64,000 bases of DNA from Lepus europaeus (Eukaryota > Chordata > Mammalia > Lagomorpha > Leporidae), in NCBI RefSeq assembly GCF_033115175.1, contig NC_084840.1, positions 80,801,179 to 80,865,178 of the forward strand. The letters run 5' to 3'. The position numbers were made by a program, and so were the translations under genes. The notes under the pieces are model-generated. The model did not search any database. It was given only the letters and a program-made list of their open reading frames with translations, and had not been told where the DNA came from. Shown one piece after another: positions 32,763 through 45,021 of this stretch (the stretch's first letter is position 1; each line of letters begins with the position of its first letter).

Positions 32763-35275
32763 GTTCATCCCTGCCATCACCTCTGTGCTAATGTGTGGGC
32801 CAGGGGGCCATCATGAAGTCTGATGGGCGGTGCGTCTGCCCAGACAACCCTGCTGCTCCGTGGGCATCCCTAACCAGTCTGTGTGTGCTGATCTGGCCAC
32901 CTGCTTTGGCACGAGACCAGCTTGATCTGGAAGGGGCGGGGAGAAGATGTACAGCGGGAAGACCCCTGCTGACATCAGGCTACTCATAGGCTCATACCCT
33001 TTATGAGCCCAAAACGGGACTGGAAAGACATTCCTCTCTCCTCCTTCACGTGCTTTCGCTTGTTCAATTCCCTCGCTCCACACAGAACACCCTCCGCACT
33101 CTCTTTCTCTCCATGACCCACTCCACCTCCTGCTCCAACACCCCAAATTCGTCCAGTCTTCCTTTGTCTTCTTTGTCTACAAACAGGGTGTGTTGTTGGC
33201 CTCTTACCTGCCTGTCTTTCAGTTCTTCCTAAACCTCTTTCTACTAGGGAATGGGGTCAATGCCTTTGGGGTTACTCTTGTCCTTTTGCAGGGTCCATGG
33301 GATGCCCTGTGGGCATGAGGGCTGCACAGCCCAGAAAGCAGACCTGCTGCTTCCAAAAGCGTCCTGGACTCAATCTTGCCTCCACCCTCCTCTCCTAAGA
33401 GCCCCAGCTCCCTATAATCTCTGCGGGCAGCTGTACAGACACCATAACCAAGAGTTCTCCCTACCTTAGGCACCTCCCCCAAAGTGGTCACCTCCCAGGG
33501 GGCTTCTGAGTCTCCGCTGTTATCTCACCATGATGACCCTGTCATTTGCAAAGTGCAGGTGGCCAAAAAAACCATGTGGTCTCTGGCAGCAAATTGGCAT
33601 GAACTTTGGTTTAAGGGCCTTGTGGACAGGGTGTTTATTGGTGGTCTCTTCACTGCACTTCAAAGGAAATGATCGACTTGAAAGGAAGATAGGGAAATGT
33701 TCCTGCAAGTTCCTGGCTTTGTCAGTCTCCTGTGCCACCACTTGCTCTGACCCCTCTGGGTGTCCCTTCCACCGAGCCTGGGAAACTCCTTCATCTTTCA
33801 AGAACTATTGCACATTTCTACCATAAGCAGCCTTTCCTGGTGCACACACACCCTCTCCACAACTGCACTTAAGGAATTCTCCCCACCAGTGGGCTCACAC
33901 CATGGCATGGAAGGACCCAGTCCATACACCTGTGCCACTGGCTTTCCCAGCTTTGGCTCCATGACAGCGAGCACAGAGATCAACCAGGCTGCTTCTCTTT
34001 GGTCCCTTTCCTCCTGGACATGCTCCATGTTCCAGGGTTCACATCGGTTTTGTTTACTTTTACCTGGGGCCTCTTTGGTTCCAGAGGTCAAGCCACAGTT
34101 GTCAGGTTCTATTAAAGTCCAGAGCGGACTTGGGGCCAAACAAGGGATCAGCACCGCCAAAAGGGACAACACCCCTGGCTCAGATGCGTCACAGCCTGGC
34201 AGCCTGAGGGTTGCCAGGAGGCAGACCACAGACAAAGGTCAGCCTGTGGCCAGGCTGCCCTGTGGGAACAGACAGATGACAAGGTCAAGTGGAGTGTGTG
34301 AAGTGGCTCTCCAGCAGTAGTCCCCATTGCCAGGCCATCTCACTATTGTTACTGTACCTTCTCTATGAAGAATCAGAGGTGATTACAGTAGTGCCAAATG
34401 TCTGTCTTGATGCCTGTCTTGGTAAAGCCAAAAGCTGGTCACCCCACGGAGTCCACCAGTCTGGAAAGCCTGCTACCACATCAACATCTCTCAAGGATGC
34501 TTGCCTACTGCCTCTCCCACTGCCACACACAGCCAGAGCCAGTGAACGGGTGCTGGCTGGGTCTGGACCACCCCCAAATCTCCAGGACAGCTCAGCACTG
34601 CTGATGGAGGAAACACAGATGCAGACCTGGGGGAGCTCAGGACGCTGTTGTGAAAGTGAAGCCCCCAACAGTACAACCTCTATGGCCAGATGAAACTCTG
34701 GGCCACTGGATCTGCACCCACCCAGGCAGGTTCAACTGCTGTCCTTTTTGTATCCTGGGGCTCTGCTGCTGGTTCACTTCCAAGAAAAGGCTCCACTGGT
34801 AAAACAATTTTAAAAAAATTGATTTTCAGACCCCAGAATTGGGTCTAAGCTCCTCATTTCCTAGGGGGTTGGGGAGAGAAGAGGCCCTGACAGGCTAATG
34901 AGAGCTCCAGCATCACACAGCTTGGGAGCTGGGAGGTGACCAACCCAGGCCAGAGCCAGGTCATTCATCTCGGCTTGTGTCATCTCTGTGGCATCCCTTT
35001 TTGGCCACACCTGGCACAGCAGATAACACAGCCACACCCAAGCTCTCAGGAACCCAAAGGTCACTCCTCTGAGAAACAGAGCTCCCCATCCAGCCCCAAC
35101 CTGGGGTGAGGTGGTGGGGGTAGGGGCAGCAGAGGTACCAGCTCAAGGATGAAGATTATGGATGCCACTTTTCAAATTCAAGTGAATTTTTATTGGACTC
35201 TCCTGAACCCTCTACCTGAGGTTCTTGATGAGCAAAGGCAATGGACAAATGCTCCCAACAGATGACACACCGAGT
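32763..35275. other. unique sequence, SINE-free
   Basis: No gene is recognised. A weak L2-like phrase ('ACCATAAGCAGCCTTTCCTG') lies near 33740-33845. A MIR-like minus-strand phrase ('CATCACACAGCTTGGGAGCT') lies near 34860-34970. Open frames reach 186 codons (33760-34320) and have no domain. Confidence 0.4.
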
Positions 35276-35633
35276 GTTGTTGTTTTTTTGTTTTTGTTTT
35301 TGTTTTTGTTTTTTTTTTTTTTTAGCATTCATTTGAAAAGTAGAGTTAGAGAGAGAGACAGAGAGAAAGAGAGGGAGATCGTCCATCCACTGGTTCATTC
35401 GCCAAATGGCTACAACAACTAGGACTGGACCAGGCCAAAGCCAGGAGCTTCATCCAGGTCTCCTACATGGGTGGCAGGGGCCCAAGCACCTGGGCCATCT
35501 TCTTTTGCTTTCCCAGGCACATTAGCAGAGAGCTGGATCTGAAGTGGAGCAGCTGGGACTCAAACTGGTGCCCATAGGGGAGGCCAGTGTCATAGACAAT
35601 GGCTTTATTCACTGGGCCCTAATAGTCAGCCCC
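35276..35633 (-). mobile_element. lagomorph C-repeat SINE, older subfamily, antisense
   Basis: The tail is an expanded (TTTTTG)n plus poly(T) (35276-35323). 'GCATTCATTTGAAAAGTAGA', the body and the head 'CACTGGGCCCTAATAGTCAG' follow. The target duplication is not obvious. Confidence 0.85.
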
Positions 35634-35898
35634 ATACCTGTAGTCTTGGGGAAGGGCGACAATAAGACCTGAAGACCATGAGTACCTGAGCGTGCAGGTT
35701 TTACTCTCAGCCGTGGCCCTGGCTATGAGCCAGCACTGGCCCCACGTGCCCACACGTGAGCAGGGGTGGGGCGGGGCGCTGAGGTGCAGACTCCTCTACC
35801 CTACACCGGGCCCTGTCCTCTAACCTGGCTTTACTTGCTCTTATTTGGTTCCCCCACACCTGGAGGCAAATAGGCAGAGGGTGTTCCGGTCACTTCCA

Positions 35899-35926
35899 AG
35901 GGGGCGGGGGGGGGGGGGTTGGGGGA
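35899..35926. repeat. G-homopolymer tract
   Basis: A run of G broken by one C and followed by TT and GGGGG. It could form a quadruplex or reflect replication slippage. Assembly accuracy is uncertain at such a run. Confidence 0.7.
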
Positions 35927-35982
35927 CAGAAGTCCCTGAAGTTATGTCTCACAGCAGCAGGGAAGAGACTTGAGGTTTTTTT

Positions 35983-36340
35983 TTTGGTTTTTTTTGTTTT
36001 TGTTTTTTGTTTTCTTGACAGGCAGAGTGGACAGTGAGAGAGAGAGAAGAGAGACAGAGAGAAAGGTCTTCCTTTTGCCATTGGTTCACCCTCCAATGGC
36101 GCGCTGTGGCCGGCACATCACACTGATCTGAAGCCAGGAGCCAGGTGCTTCCTCCTGGTCTCCCATGCAGGTGCAGGGATCAAGCACTTGGGCCATTCTC
36201 CACTGCCTTCCCGGGCCACAGCAGAGAGCTGGACTGGAAGAGGAGCAACTGGGACAGAATCTGGTGCCCCAACCGGGACTAGAACCCCGGGTGCCGGTGC
36301 CCCAGGCAGAGGATTAGCCTAGTGAGCCGTGGCGCCAGCC
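35983..36340 (-). mobile_element. lagomorph C-repeat SINE, young subfamily, antisense
   Basis: The tail is T-runs with interspersed G. 'GACAGGCAGAGTGGACAGTG', the body and the head 'GAGCCGTGGCGCCAGCC' follow. The approximate target duplication is CTTGAGGTTTTTT against CCTGAGCTTTTTG. Confidence 0.88.
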
Positions 36341-36351
36341 TGAGCTTTTTG

Positions 36352-38120
36352 CTGGCATGCCCGCTGCCTTCCATGACCACACTGCAGCCTCTGTGGTCTC
36401 CTCCCTCGCTCACAGGCCTTCTCCACGCTAGCACTGCGAGAACAGGAAGACAGGTTTGCTTTCTCGCCACCTCCCAGCAGAAGAGAAGCTGCGAGGTGGG
36501 GAAAGCAGCCCTAAGTGGAAGCCAAGATGGCCCCTCTGGGTAGAGGGTGCTCTGGACAGAGCCCTCATTGCTCTGGGAGCATCCGGCTTGCTCTGGAGAG
36601 CAGCTGAGCAGAGCAGGGTGAAAGCATGAGCCCAGTCGCCCTCGATGGACGTTCTCATTTCCCGGCTGCCCCAGAACAGGTGTCTGCTGAATACGCGTGC
36701 GTGGATAGCCACCTGTGGGCAGTGCTTCCAGCGCTGTGTGGCCCGGCTGCGAAGTAACAGATTCAGGACAGGGAGTGACTTGGGCCGTTCCTACCAGAAC
36801 ATCAAGGCATGACACAGCCTGTGTCGGGCTAAATGCAAAAGGCAAGGAATGAACAGAGAAACTTCCCAGGAGGGTTTGGGCCCCTGGTTGGACCGCTGTC
36901 TTTGGTTCCTTCTCTTGCCCTTTCTCTCACCAGCCAGGGTGAAGGTGGAGGCTGTCCGGGCACAGCACCAGGCCCCTCCTTCAGCTTTTGGGGGTCTTGG
37001 AAATCAGCAGAGAGCAGTTATAGGTCAGACGTCACGTTTCTGTGTGCAAATACTGACATCTGACTCCTGGCTTTTAGCAGCCGTTTAGAAAACTGGATTT
37101 TGTTTGTCTGTTTCCTGTACAGTTTGCTGTGTGGGGTGTACTCCCGGACAGATGGAAAAGGTTGAAGATAACCCTATGAATAAATGATTGACCTCTGTAT
37201 TTTTCTTCGCAGACTTCACCACCTTTGACAAGCTTTGACTTCCGGGAGCCTGACAGCCACACTGCAGGGTAGCTGATCTCTTCTTGTTGTCATATTTTGC
37301 AGGTGAGAAGATTGAGGTCCAAAGATTTCTAGGCATTAGGTCTGCTGTCCCCCTACCCCCAGATCATCCCTCGCCTTACCCCAAAACCTGGGATCTGGCA
37401 AGAAAAGGAAACCCTTCTATGAGCCAGAACCCTCTGCCTGGTTCTATCAGCAGATCTTGCCACCTGCACAGCGACAATCTGGCCCACCTGCTCACTGCCT
37501 CTAGGTAAGGAATCCGTTGGGTTAAGACGGGACTGATTGTAGGGCATGTTTGCCATCCAGATGGGACTGGGGTCCTGGGACTGGGCTCCAACAAATGACA
37601 GCAGGGCCACCTTCGTCAAAGCAGAGGGGTGGCAGCTCGAGCTAGAAGCTGACCCTGCAGGCTTGAGGCAGAACCTCCTCCCCCAGGAAAGCTCCGTTTT
37701 CATCTTCAGGATTTCAAGCGACCCACTATAGACGTTAACCCCACCGCAAAGCACTTCCAGAGCAGCAAAATGTTGGGTCCTCGATCATGGCCAGGCTGAC
37801 GCATTCAACATACTGTCCCACCCCTGGAACACATCGCTGGTTTTCTAGGGCACTGTGGGGGCCTGGGTGAAGAACTGTACCCTAAACTCAAGTCTCCAGG
37901 ATAAAACAGCTAAGCCAGTTCTTTCTTGGTGTCTCCTGTCTCCTTTGATGTGAACAAAGGACTCCACTAAGTAGATGGCTCAGGAGAACAAGGTTTTAGG
38001 GCAGAGGGGAAGGAAGTTGAGTGGAGGCAGGGCCTTGCAGGAGTACCGGCTGGCTCTGACATTGAAGGGAAGCAGGTACCCAATGTCCTAGTTGATATCC
38101 AGGGACCAGACATTCCAAGC
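36352..38120. other. unique sequence, nothing recognised
   Basis: A 188-codon minus-strand frame (36279-36845) begins inside the neighbouring SINE and has no domain. A short MIR-like phrase may be present near 37285-37340. I see no exon. Confidence 0.4.
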
Positions 38121-38290
38121 GATCCAAATGAAACTCTTGGCTCATGGCTTCAGCCTGGTCACTTGCAGGGTGAACCAGAGGATGAATGATTTCTCTCTCT
38201 CTCTCTCCCCCCCTCTTCCTCACACTCTCTCTCTCCCTCCTCTTTTTGCATCACTCTGCCTTTCAAATAAATAAATAAAACTTTAAAAAA
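38121..38290 (+). mobile_element. lagomorph SINE, 3' half only
   Basis: The body from 'GATCCAAATGAAACTCTTGG', the CT tract and the AAATAAATAAATAAA tail are present. The 5' half is missing because the homology block starts at 38121. The matching SINE at 48783-49116 is complete. Confidence 0.85.
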
Positions 38291-38449
38291 ATAAAATTTG
38301 AGGGTGAGGGGATTTGGGGGCACATGAATTAAATACCCAATGTGCAACAGAGATTTCTTTCTCCAAACAGAGGGAGGAAGAAGCAGAGGGAGTGTCATTA
38401 CAATCAGACAGTCTACTCCCCTCTTCTCGGGGAAGAAGGGAGGCAGCAG
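38121..38449 (+). repeat. left arm of a 330-bp inverted duplication
   Basis: This segment is the reverse complement of 48627-48958 over almost its whole length. About 160 bp is 3' SINE sequence (38121-38285), starting at 'GATCCAAATGAAACTC'. About 165 bp is unique flank (38286-38449), from 'AATTTGAGGGTGAGGGG' to 'AGGGAGGCAGCAG'. By eye the flank differs at only about ten positions plus small indels. Homology stops abruptly at both ends. Confidence 0.9.
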
Positions 38450-40230
38450 AGTTGTGTGCTAAATGGGGTTGCAGCATACATAAGGGGAGCAAAGACAGCA
38501 GCCAACAAGAACAAATACAGAACAGTGAAAATCCATAACCAAACGTGTCAATCCCTGGTTGGTTTCCATTAACTTCTCTTGGCATGCACACCTACTTCCA
38601 AAATTCACATTTTCTCATGATTGCCATCCAGTTGATGGTCAGCTTATAGCAGTTTAAGGGCTGACAGTACTAAGAGGAAAATGAACTTAGGCAGGTCAGC
38701 ATGCAAGGGGTCCTGGCAATGTGGCTGTGCTGGGTCAGCCTTCTGGAAAAGGGGCAGGGTGCTAGTAGAGGAACTGAGTAGGAAGTTAGGTAGCAGCAAA
38801 TGAGATGGGAGATTTTCCCACATCTTCTATCTTGCAGCCCTGCACTGAAACTCCACCCCCTTACATGTCATCCAGTATACCCACTTGTTCCCATGATGCA
38901 CCTGCATCTCATCTGGACCTGGGAAGGCGGAAGACAGCATGAGGAACTCCAGGCAGAGGAGCCATGAAGCTTCCAGAAAACCTCACACAAACTAAACTCT
39001 GCCCAAAAGCCACCCCGTGTGTATATTCGATTAAGGCACCACCCCCTGGGAACTGCTGGACACACAGCCTTATTGCTCCCTGATGATCCCTTCTCTCGCC
39101 TTCTCCCATCACGGGCATCCCTCTGACGCTCTCACAGGGAGCTTTTCTCCTTGTGGGATCACCTCCGTACACACTCGCATATATTCTCACTTTAAATAAG
39201 TCACACTCTCATTTCTGCTTGTTATTTATGCCTTATCTTATTCAAATCCTTATCTCATGCAGGGGCGAGAACTTGGAATAAAAACTGGGATACATATTCC
39301 CACAACAATTTCGTCGACTTCTTCCAGTAATTCTGTTGAGATAAGGGCTAGCATGACACGGATCTTCCAAAAAGAGAAAGCTGAGGGTTCATGAGGTAAG
39401 CACTTTGCTTGCCAGGGGCAGAGGCAGGATGCGAGCTTCAGGTGGATGGAGCCTCCTGGGGGTTGGGTTTTCTTTCAGTGAGGGGTAAGTTCCATGGAGG
39501 GCATCTCATCTCCCTAACACTGCCTGGTCAAGGAATCTGAGATTTGTCCCTGTGCGAAGACCTCTGGCAGTCAGGGGAAAAGTGTTGATCAGGAGCTGGC
39601 CTGGGTTCACCAGGCTCTGTCCTCTTGCTTCATATTCCCAATCTTTCCTCTACCTGTGGGCATTGGTAAAATGTAGAAACATGGTCACTAAAGAGTTTCA
39701 GGAATTAAGGATGCCAAATAAAACTGAAAGAGCCATGGAGACCAATGGGGACTGTCCCATCAGGGTGATTGTGACCAAAGCAGCTAAGAGAATGAGAAAC
39801 ACCATGCCAAATGCCAACAGTCAGGCTGGGAAAATAAATGCTGTAGGAGCTCCCTGTAGGTGGATGGGGCAGAAGGGGAGCCAGGGGCTTTGGTAATTGA
39901 TGGGCCACTGTGACTTCCTAGGTGGACAATGGGCAAAGCAACCCCAAGGTTGATCCACTGTTCAACATGCAGACAAGGTTGGAGAAGCAGAATCTGAGGT
40001 TCCACAGCCCAGAAAGGTTTTCCTGGAAAGCAGTTGCTTGTGTTGATCAATGTGAGAAGCTAGGTCCATGATGCTTGTCCAGGAAGTGGAGCCATTTCCT
40101 GCAAGGTGGTACCTAGGTGTGCATGTATAGCAGCCCTCATAGGGAACCCAGAGGAGGAACTTGGTTTTGAAGAAGACCCTCTTCGCCAACTTTAGCCATT
40201 TCCATTGTTGAACACCATGTGTGACATTGT
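38450..40230. other. unique sequence, nothing recognised
   Basis: A possible MIR fragment on the minus strand lies near 39320-39450 ('GAGGTAAGCACTTTGCTTGC'). There is no other recognisable repeat and no exon. Confidence 0.4.
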
Positions 40231-41765
40231 GAAATATGTATTTGGTATTCATCCCCATTCCTGGCATATAACTCCTAAAATCCTTGGAATTGTTTTGTAT
40301 GTTAATGAGTTAATGGATGGCTGGGGTCTCCAAGACAGCTGCAGAATGGGACTGGTTACATGATGACCAAGGCGGGATCAGAGACTTGAGGCTTTCAGCC
40401 CTGGTGGTGATACAAGCCTAACTATTTTCATCATTAATCCGGGTTCTTTCCCCCACAGGGGTAAGAATTCAAACCAGAAGTACATATAGAGCATAAAAGG
40501 GAGAGCAGGATGTTATGAAAAGTGGGAGAGTGAACATCCATTCATGCGTGAGCATGAACCACCCCACATGGAGAAATACCCACCATAAGTGGGCCAGAGG
40601 GTTACATATAAGGAGAGAGAGGCAGAGAGGACCAAGGGAGGGCCCTCAAGCATGGTCAAGGGCAAAGGAAGGCCTCCCCCTGGCTATCATCATGGTAGCG
40701 GGTGTTGGCTTAGTTGAACAAACAAAGAGGGCGGGGTCTTAGCATGCACAAAGCATTCCAGGACTTTTTTTTTTTTTTTTTTTTGGACAGGTAGAGTTAT
40801 AGACAGTGAGAGAGAGAGACAGAGAGAAAGGTCTTCCTTCCATTGGTTCACTCCCAAAATGGCCTCTATGGCTGACGCTGCGGCGATCCAAAGCCAGGAG
40901 CCAGGAGCTTCTTCCTGGTCTCCCATGCAGGTGCAGGGGCCCAAGCACTTGGGCCATCCTCCACTGCCCTCCCAGGCCACAGCAGAGAGCTAGACTGGAA
41001 GAGGAGCAACCGGGACTAGAACCCGGAGCCCATATGGGATGCCAGCGCCGCAGACGGAGGATTAACCTAGTAAGCCACGGCACTGGCCCCCATTCTGGGA
41101 CTTTTAAGGCACCTCCACATGGAGTTTGACTTCCATGCAGCCCTCCCTGGTCCCAGATGAGACACAGGTGTGTTCTGAGAAGGTGGGCATATTAGATTTA
41201 CAAGTGATGGGATGCAGTTACAATGCAAGGATGGCAAAAATTTCAGATCACCTACGTCTATCTAACTTCCTGCCTAGTTTCCCCATATCACCAGCCACCA
41301 ACCTCCAGGGAAGGGGCTAAAAGAAGTTGATCACCAATGGCCAATTGGTTTAATCAACCAGCCCTGTGCAACGAAGCCTCCAAAAGGACAGCGTTTGGAG
41401 AACGTATGGGTAACTAAATACACGGAGGATGCTGGATAGCAGCACATCCAGAAAACACAAGGGGACTCTGTACCCATTCCCAGCTGCCTTGCCCTATGCC
41501 TCTTTTCATCTATACCCTGAGCTCCATGAGCCATTGTAGCAAATCAAACTCAAGGAAAGGATTCTGGGATTCCCAGTTTAGATCCCATTGGTTAGAAGCA
41601 CAGAAAACAACCTGGACTTGCAAATGGCATCTGAAGGCAAATGAGGAGGGGGAGGGGAGGGCAGTCTTGGGATGAGCCTTCAACCCCTGGGATCCAAGGC
41701 TATCTCCAGGTGGACGGTGGCAGCACAAAATTGAATTAGAGGAACATTGAGCATTGCTTGCTTGC
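40230..41765 (+). mobile_element. ERVL-type LTR (MLT2-like), split by a SINE
   Basis: The left part has 'TTGGTATTCATCCCCATTCC', 'GGGACTGGTTACATGATGAC' and 'GGCGGGATCAGAGACTTGAG'. The right part has 'CAACGAAGCCTCCAAAAGGA', 'GCCTTGCCCTATGCCTCTTT', 'TAGCAAATCAAACTCAAGGA', 'ACAACCTGGACTTGCAAATG' and 'GGATCCAAGGCTATCTCCAG'. This is the sequential layout of an MLT2-family LTR of ERVL elements. There is a 322-bp SINE in the middle and no viral gene. Confidence 0.65.
40769..41090 (-). mobile_element. lagomorph C-repeat SINE, antisense, nested in an ERVL LTR
   Basis: The poly(T) tail and 'GGACAGGTAGAGTTATAGAC' are followed by the body and the head 'AAGCCACGGCACTGGCCCC'. The target duplication is CATTCCAGGACTTTT (40754-40768) against CATTCTGGGACTTTT (41091-41105). 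Confidence 0.92.
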
Positions 41766-42740
41766 TACATAGGGGAAATAGCCTGCACCTCTAATGGCAG
41801 AAGCCTGTTGGATGGGAGTATAGGAGAAACTGATTGGAAGTTTGCTTTTCCTACTCAAGTGCAAAAGTCATGATTTGAAAGTTGTGGAATCCGTCCAACA
41901 TTCCTGGGCCTTTCTGAAGTACAGGCCAAGTGGAATGGGAACAAAGCCTCCAGGATTTCTCAGCTGCAGTTCCCAAAGGGAGACTGTTGGCGCTTTGCAA
42001 TTGGTGTGGCAGGGCCAGTGAGCATTCCCAGCAGGGACAGTGCTGCCACTTCCCTGGGGACAAGTCCATCACTGTCAAGGCTGGACTAATATGTAATGAT
42101 GAGGGTGGGTTAACATGCTAATGGGTCACTGAGTATTGCTGAAATGCTGAGCTAACCTGGGGCAGGGAGGCTGGGAGGCACGCAGCACAGCACAAGCATT
42201 TGGAGTGAACACCTGCTCCATCCCCACTCACCACTGGGCAGTGAGGGGGTGCTTCAGATCTCTTGTGCATTGGTAAGGCTCATGTCCTGCCTTTCATGCT
42301 GTTGTGAGTAGAGACTCGAGAGCCAAAGCAGAGACAACCTGATCATATATTTGAGAGAAAAGCCTCATTTTCCTGTATTGTCTGCTCTAGGCCATGCACA
42401 CAGGCCCCATCTGAATGTAAAAGAGACAAAGTATTTCTAAGAAAAATTAGTCCCTCAGGAAATTCATTGAAAGAGACACAGAGAACAGTTTAGCTTTGCT
42501 CTTGCATTTCTGATTGTTTTAGTCCCTTTAGTGCAGTACTACGAAGTAGGGTCTGACAGAGGTGATCACAGTCATAAATATATGTTAGCAAGTATTCTCG
42601 TTCCCTTTCCTAGTCCCATCTCTGGAAGATGCCCCTGGTATGTCTCCTGAAGGTTCACAGTAAGAGGAAGTGAGGCCCCTTGCCCATGCTCATGTGAGTG
42701 CATCACCTGGGAACAGGTCCCCAGCACAGGCTGAGGTCTT
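41766..42740. other. unique sequence, nothing recognised
   Basis: No repeat family or exon is recognised in this 1-kb stretch. Confidence 0.4.
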
Positions 42741-43070
42741 GTGTTGCACTGTGGCATAGCGAGTAAAGCTGCCACCTGTAGTTCTGGCATCCCATATGGG
42801 CACTAGTTCAAGTCCTGGCTGCTCCACTTCTGATCCAGCTCTCTGCTATGGCCTGGGAAGGCAGTAGAAGATGGCCCCAAGTTCTTGGGCCCCTGTACCC
42901 ACATGGGAGACCCAAAAGAAGCTCCTGGCTCCTGGTTTTGGATCAGCACAGCTCTAGCCGTTGCAGCCAATTGGGGAGCGAACTAGTGGATGGAGGACCC
43001 CTCTCTCTGTCTCTCCTTCTTTCTCTGTGTAACTCTGACTTTCAAATAAATAAATAAACCTTTAAAAAAA
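42741..43070 (+). mobile_element. lagomorph C-repeat SINE
   Basis: The head is 'GTTGCACTGTGGCATAGCGA'. It has a complete body, a CT tract and the tail 'AAATAAATAAATAAACC'. The usual GGGGCC start is degraded. Confidence 0.87.
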
Positions 43071-43614
43071 TCACTTCTAGTGGAGCTGTCATTGCACACT
43101 ACTTTTCTCATGGAAGTCTTTGGAACTGTTTGCCCTGCAGTTTCCAAAGTCAAACCAAACAAACAGCAGACACTTACAGAAAGCAATGGACTGGCTGGGT
43201 AATTACAGCCTTAAGATAAAACCTTTAACACCTTTCCCAGCCAAATTTGTGATCCTACATCCTTCCTTTACGGAAGTCCTAGAATTGCCATCAGTCACTT
43301 CGAAAACTAGGCTTTCCAAATAGGAGACTATATCTCTAAGCCTTTCCCTTTATCTCAGCAGGAGGAAATTGCTTAAATGCAATGGATTTTGTGGGCCCTG
43401 AAAAGATTATCTTATAGGACAAAGAAATTACATCATTTCTATTTTTATTTTTATCACTTGTTAAGCCCCAGTAAAATGTAGAATACTTTTTTTCAAGAAA
43501 ATTTCAAGTCTCAGGAAATGCCTGCGGTAAGCTCAGGACCAGAGCTACAGGAGACCAAAGCAAGCACGAACTTAATGCTGACCCTCTAGGAAATGAACAT
43601 GGAGTTAGAGAGAC
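43071..43614. other. unique sequence, nothing recognised
   Basis: AT-rich unique sequence lies between two SINEs, with no gene or repeat call. Confidence 0.4.
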
Positions 43615-43626
43615 AAGACATGCCTG

Positions 43627-43940
43627 GGGCTGGCACTGTGGCACAGTAGGTTAAGCAACCCCCTCAACACTGGCATCCCATATAAGAACCGGTTCAAGTC
43701 CCGGCTGCTCCTTTTCCGATCCAGCTCTCTCCTAATGGCCTGGGAAAACAGTGGAAAATGGCCCAAGTGCACCTGTGTGGGAGACCCAGAAGAAGCTCCT
43801 GGCTTTGAATCAGCTCAGCTCTGGTCGTTGCAGTCATTTTGGGGGTGAAGCAGCTAATGGAAGACCTTTCTCTCTCTGTCTCGCCCTCTCTCTGTAACTC
43901 TATATCTCAAATAGATAAATAAAATCTTAAACAACAACAA
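43627..43940 (+). mobile_element. lagomorph C-repeat SINE
   Basis: The head is 'GGGCTGGCACTGTGGCACAG', with a B-box-like 'GGTTCAAGTCC' and the tail 'AAATAGATAAATAAAATC'. A perfect 12-bp target duplication, AAGACATGCCTG, lies at 43615-43626 and 43941-43952. Confidence 0.92.
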
Positions 43941-44237
43941 AAGACATGCCTGAAATCAACTGGGGAAAAAAAAAAAAACAAAATGAAATTTAAGTGGTGA
44001 TAGTGTTGGAGGGAAGAAAAAACAATTTCTCTCTACTCTTCACTGGTCTTAGCTAAGGCAGCCTGCTACAAGCAAAAACAGATTAACAAGGGAAAAACAA
44101 ACACTAGCTCACTGACCTGTGTATCTTATGTACACATGGGAGGTGTCCAGAGGAAAATGAGCATATCTCAAAAAGAATGCTTTGAATTTAGGCTTCAAAA
44201 CTATCTTACAGTTGAAACAAACAAACAAAAAAAGACA

Positions 44238-44513
44238 TACTAGTCTGCTTCCTGTAGCAATACCAGAACACCTCATGCTGGGTAATATATAAAGAAATGG
44301 TTTTATCTGGTTAGTGATTCTGGTGGCTCAAGGGTCCAACCAGCAGGTTGCCAATGGCCTGGGGAGGGCTCCCTGGCTGGGTCATAAATATCTCCAATGA
44401 GACTCCCACTTCTCAAAGACCCCACCACCCTTCCACACCACTACATTAGAGCCCAAGCTTCCAGCACATGAACATTTTTGGGGTGTCGGGATACACGTCA
44501 CATCCAAACCCCC
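44238..44513 (-). mobile_element. MaLR-type LTR, antisense, degenerate
   Basis: The + strand has 'CTGGGTAATATATAAAGAAA', 'GTGATTCTGGTGGCTCAAGG', 'AAAGACCCCACCACCCTTCC' and 'ACGTCACATCCAAACCCCCC'. These are spaced as in the reverse complement of MST/THE1-like LTRs. The central part is deleted. Confidence 0.55.
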
Positions 44514-44690
44514 CAATAGCAGAAGCATATTATGGAGGGCCCTAATGGGGATTTGACCAGGAAAAGCATAATAGACAAGGGTCAGGCTTGATAAATGGAT
44601 TTAATTGAGTGCTACTCCATCAGAAAATCTCTAAGAATTAAGAATCACCCTCTTTCTGGTATGAAGAGGAAGACACACTTGGAGATTTCT

Positions 44691-44937
44691 GGGGCCAGTG
44701 TTGTGGTATAACAGGTTAAGCTGCCACGTACAACACCGGCCTCCCATATGGGTGCCAGTTGAATCCCAGCTATTACACTTCGGATCCAGATCCTTGCTAA
44801 TGCACCTGGGAAAAGCATCAGAAGACGGTCCAAGTCCTTGGGCCACTGCACCCATGTGGGGCACCCAGATGAGGTTCCTGGTTCCTGGCTTCAACCTCGC
44901 CTAGCCCTCACTATTGCAGCCATCTGGCAGATGGAAG

Positions 44938-44972
<35 letters not shown>

Positions 44973-45010
44973 GTTCTTTCAAATAAGTAAAATGTCTTAA
45001 AAAAAACAAA
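44691..45010 (+). mobile_element. lagomorph C-repeat SINE
   Basis: The head is 'GGGGCCAGTGTTGTGGTATA'. The body is complete, with a (CT)n tract at 44941-44970 and a shortened AAATAAG tail. The short flanking repeat is GAGATTTC(T/C) at 44682-44690 and 45013-45021. Confidence 0.87.
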
Positions 45011-45021
45011 CTGAGATTTCC

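Noticed and set aside
33760..34320. 186-codon open frame on the plus strand
   Set aside because: There is no domain, splice context or codon pattern that I recognise, and it has overlapping frames on the other strand. A frame of this size is expected by chance in 64 kb.
37085..37262. Possible exon between 'TTCTTCGCAG' and later GT sites near 37200-37270
   Set aside because: A pyrimidine-AG acceptor-like site is visible at about 37212, but the downstream frame is short and unrecognised, so an exon cannot be supported.
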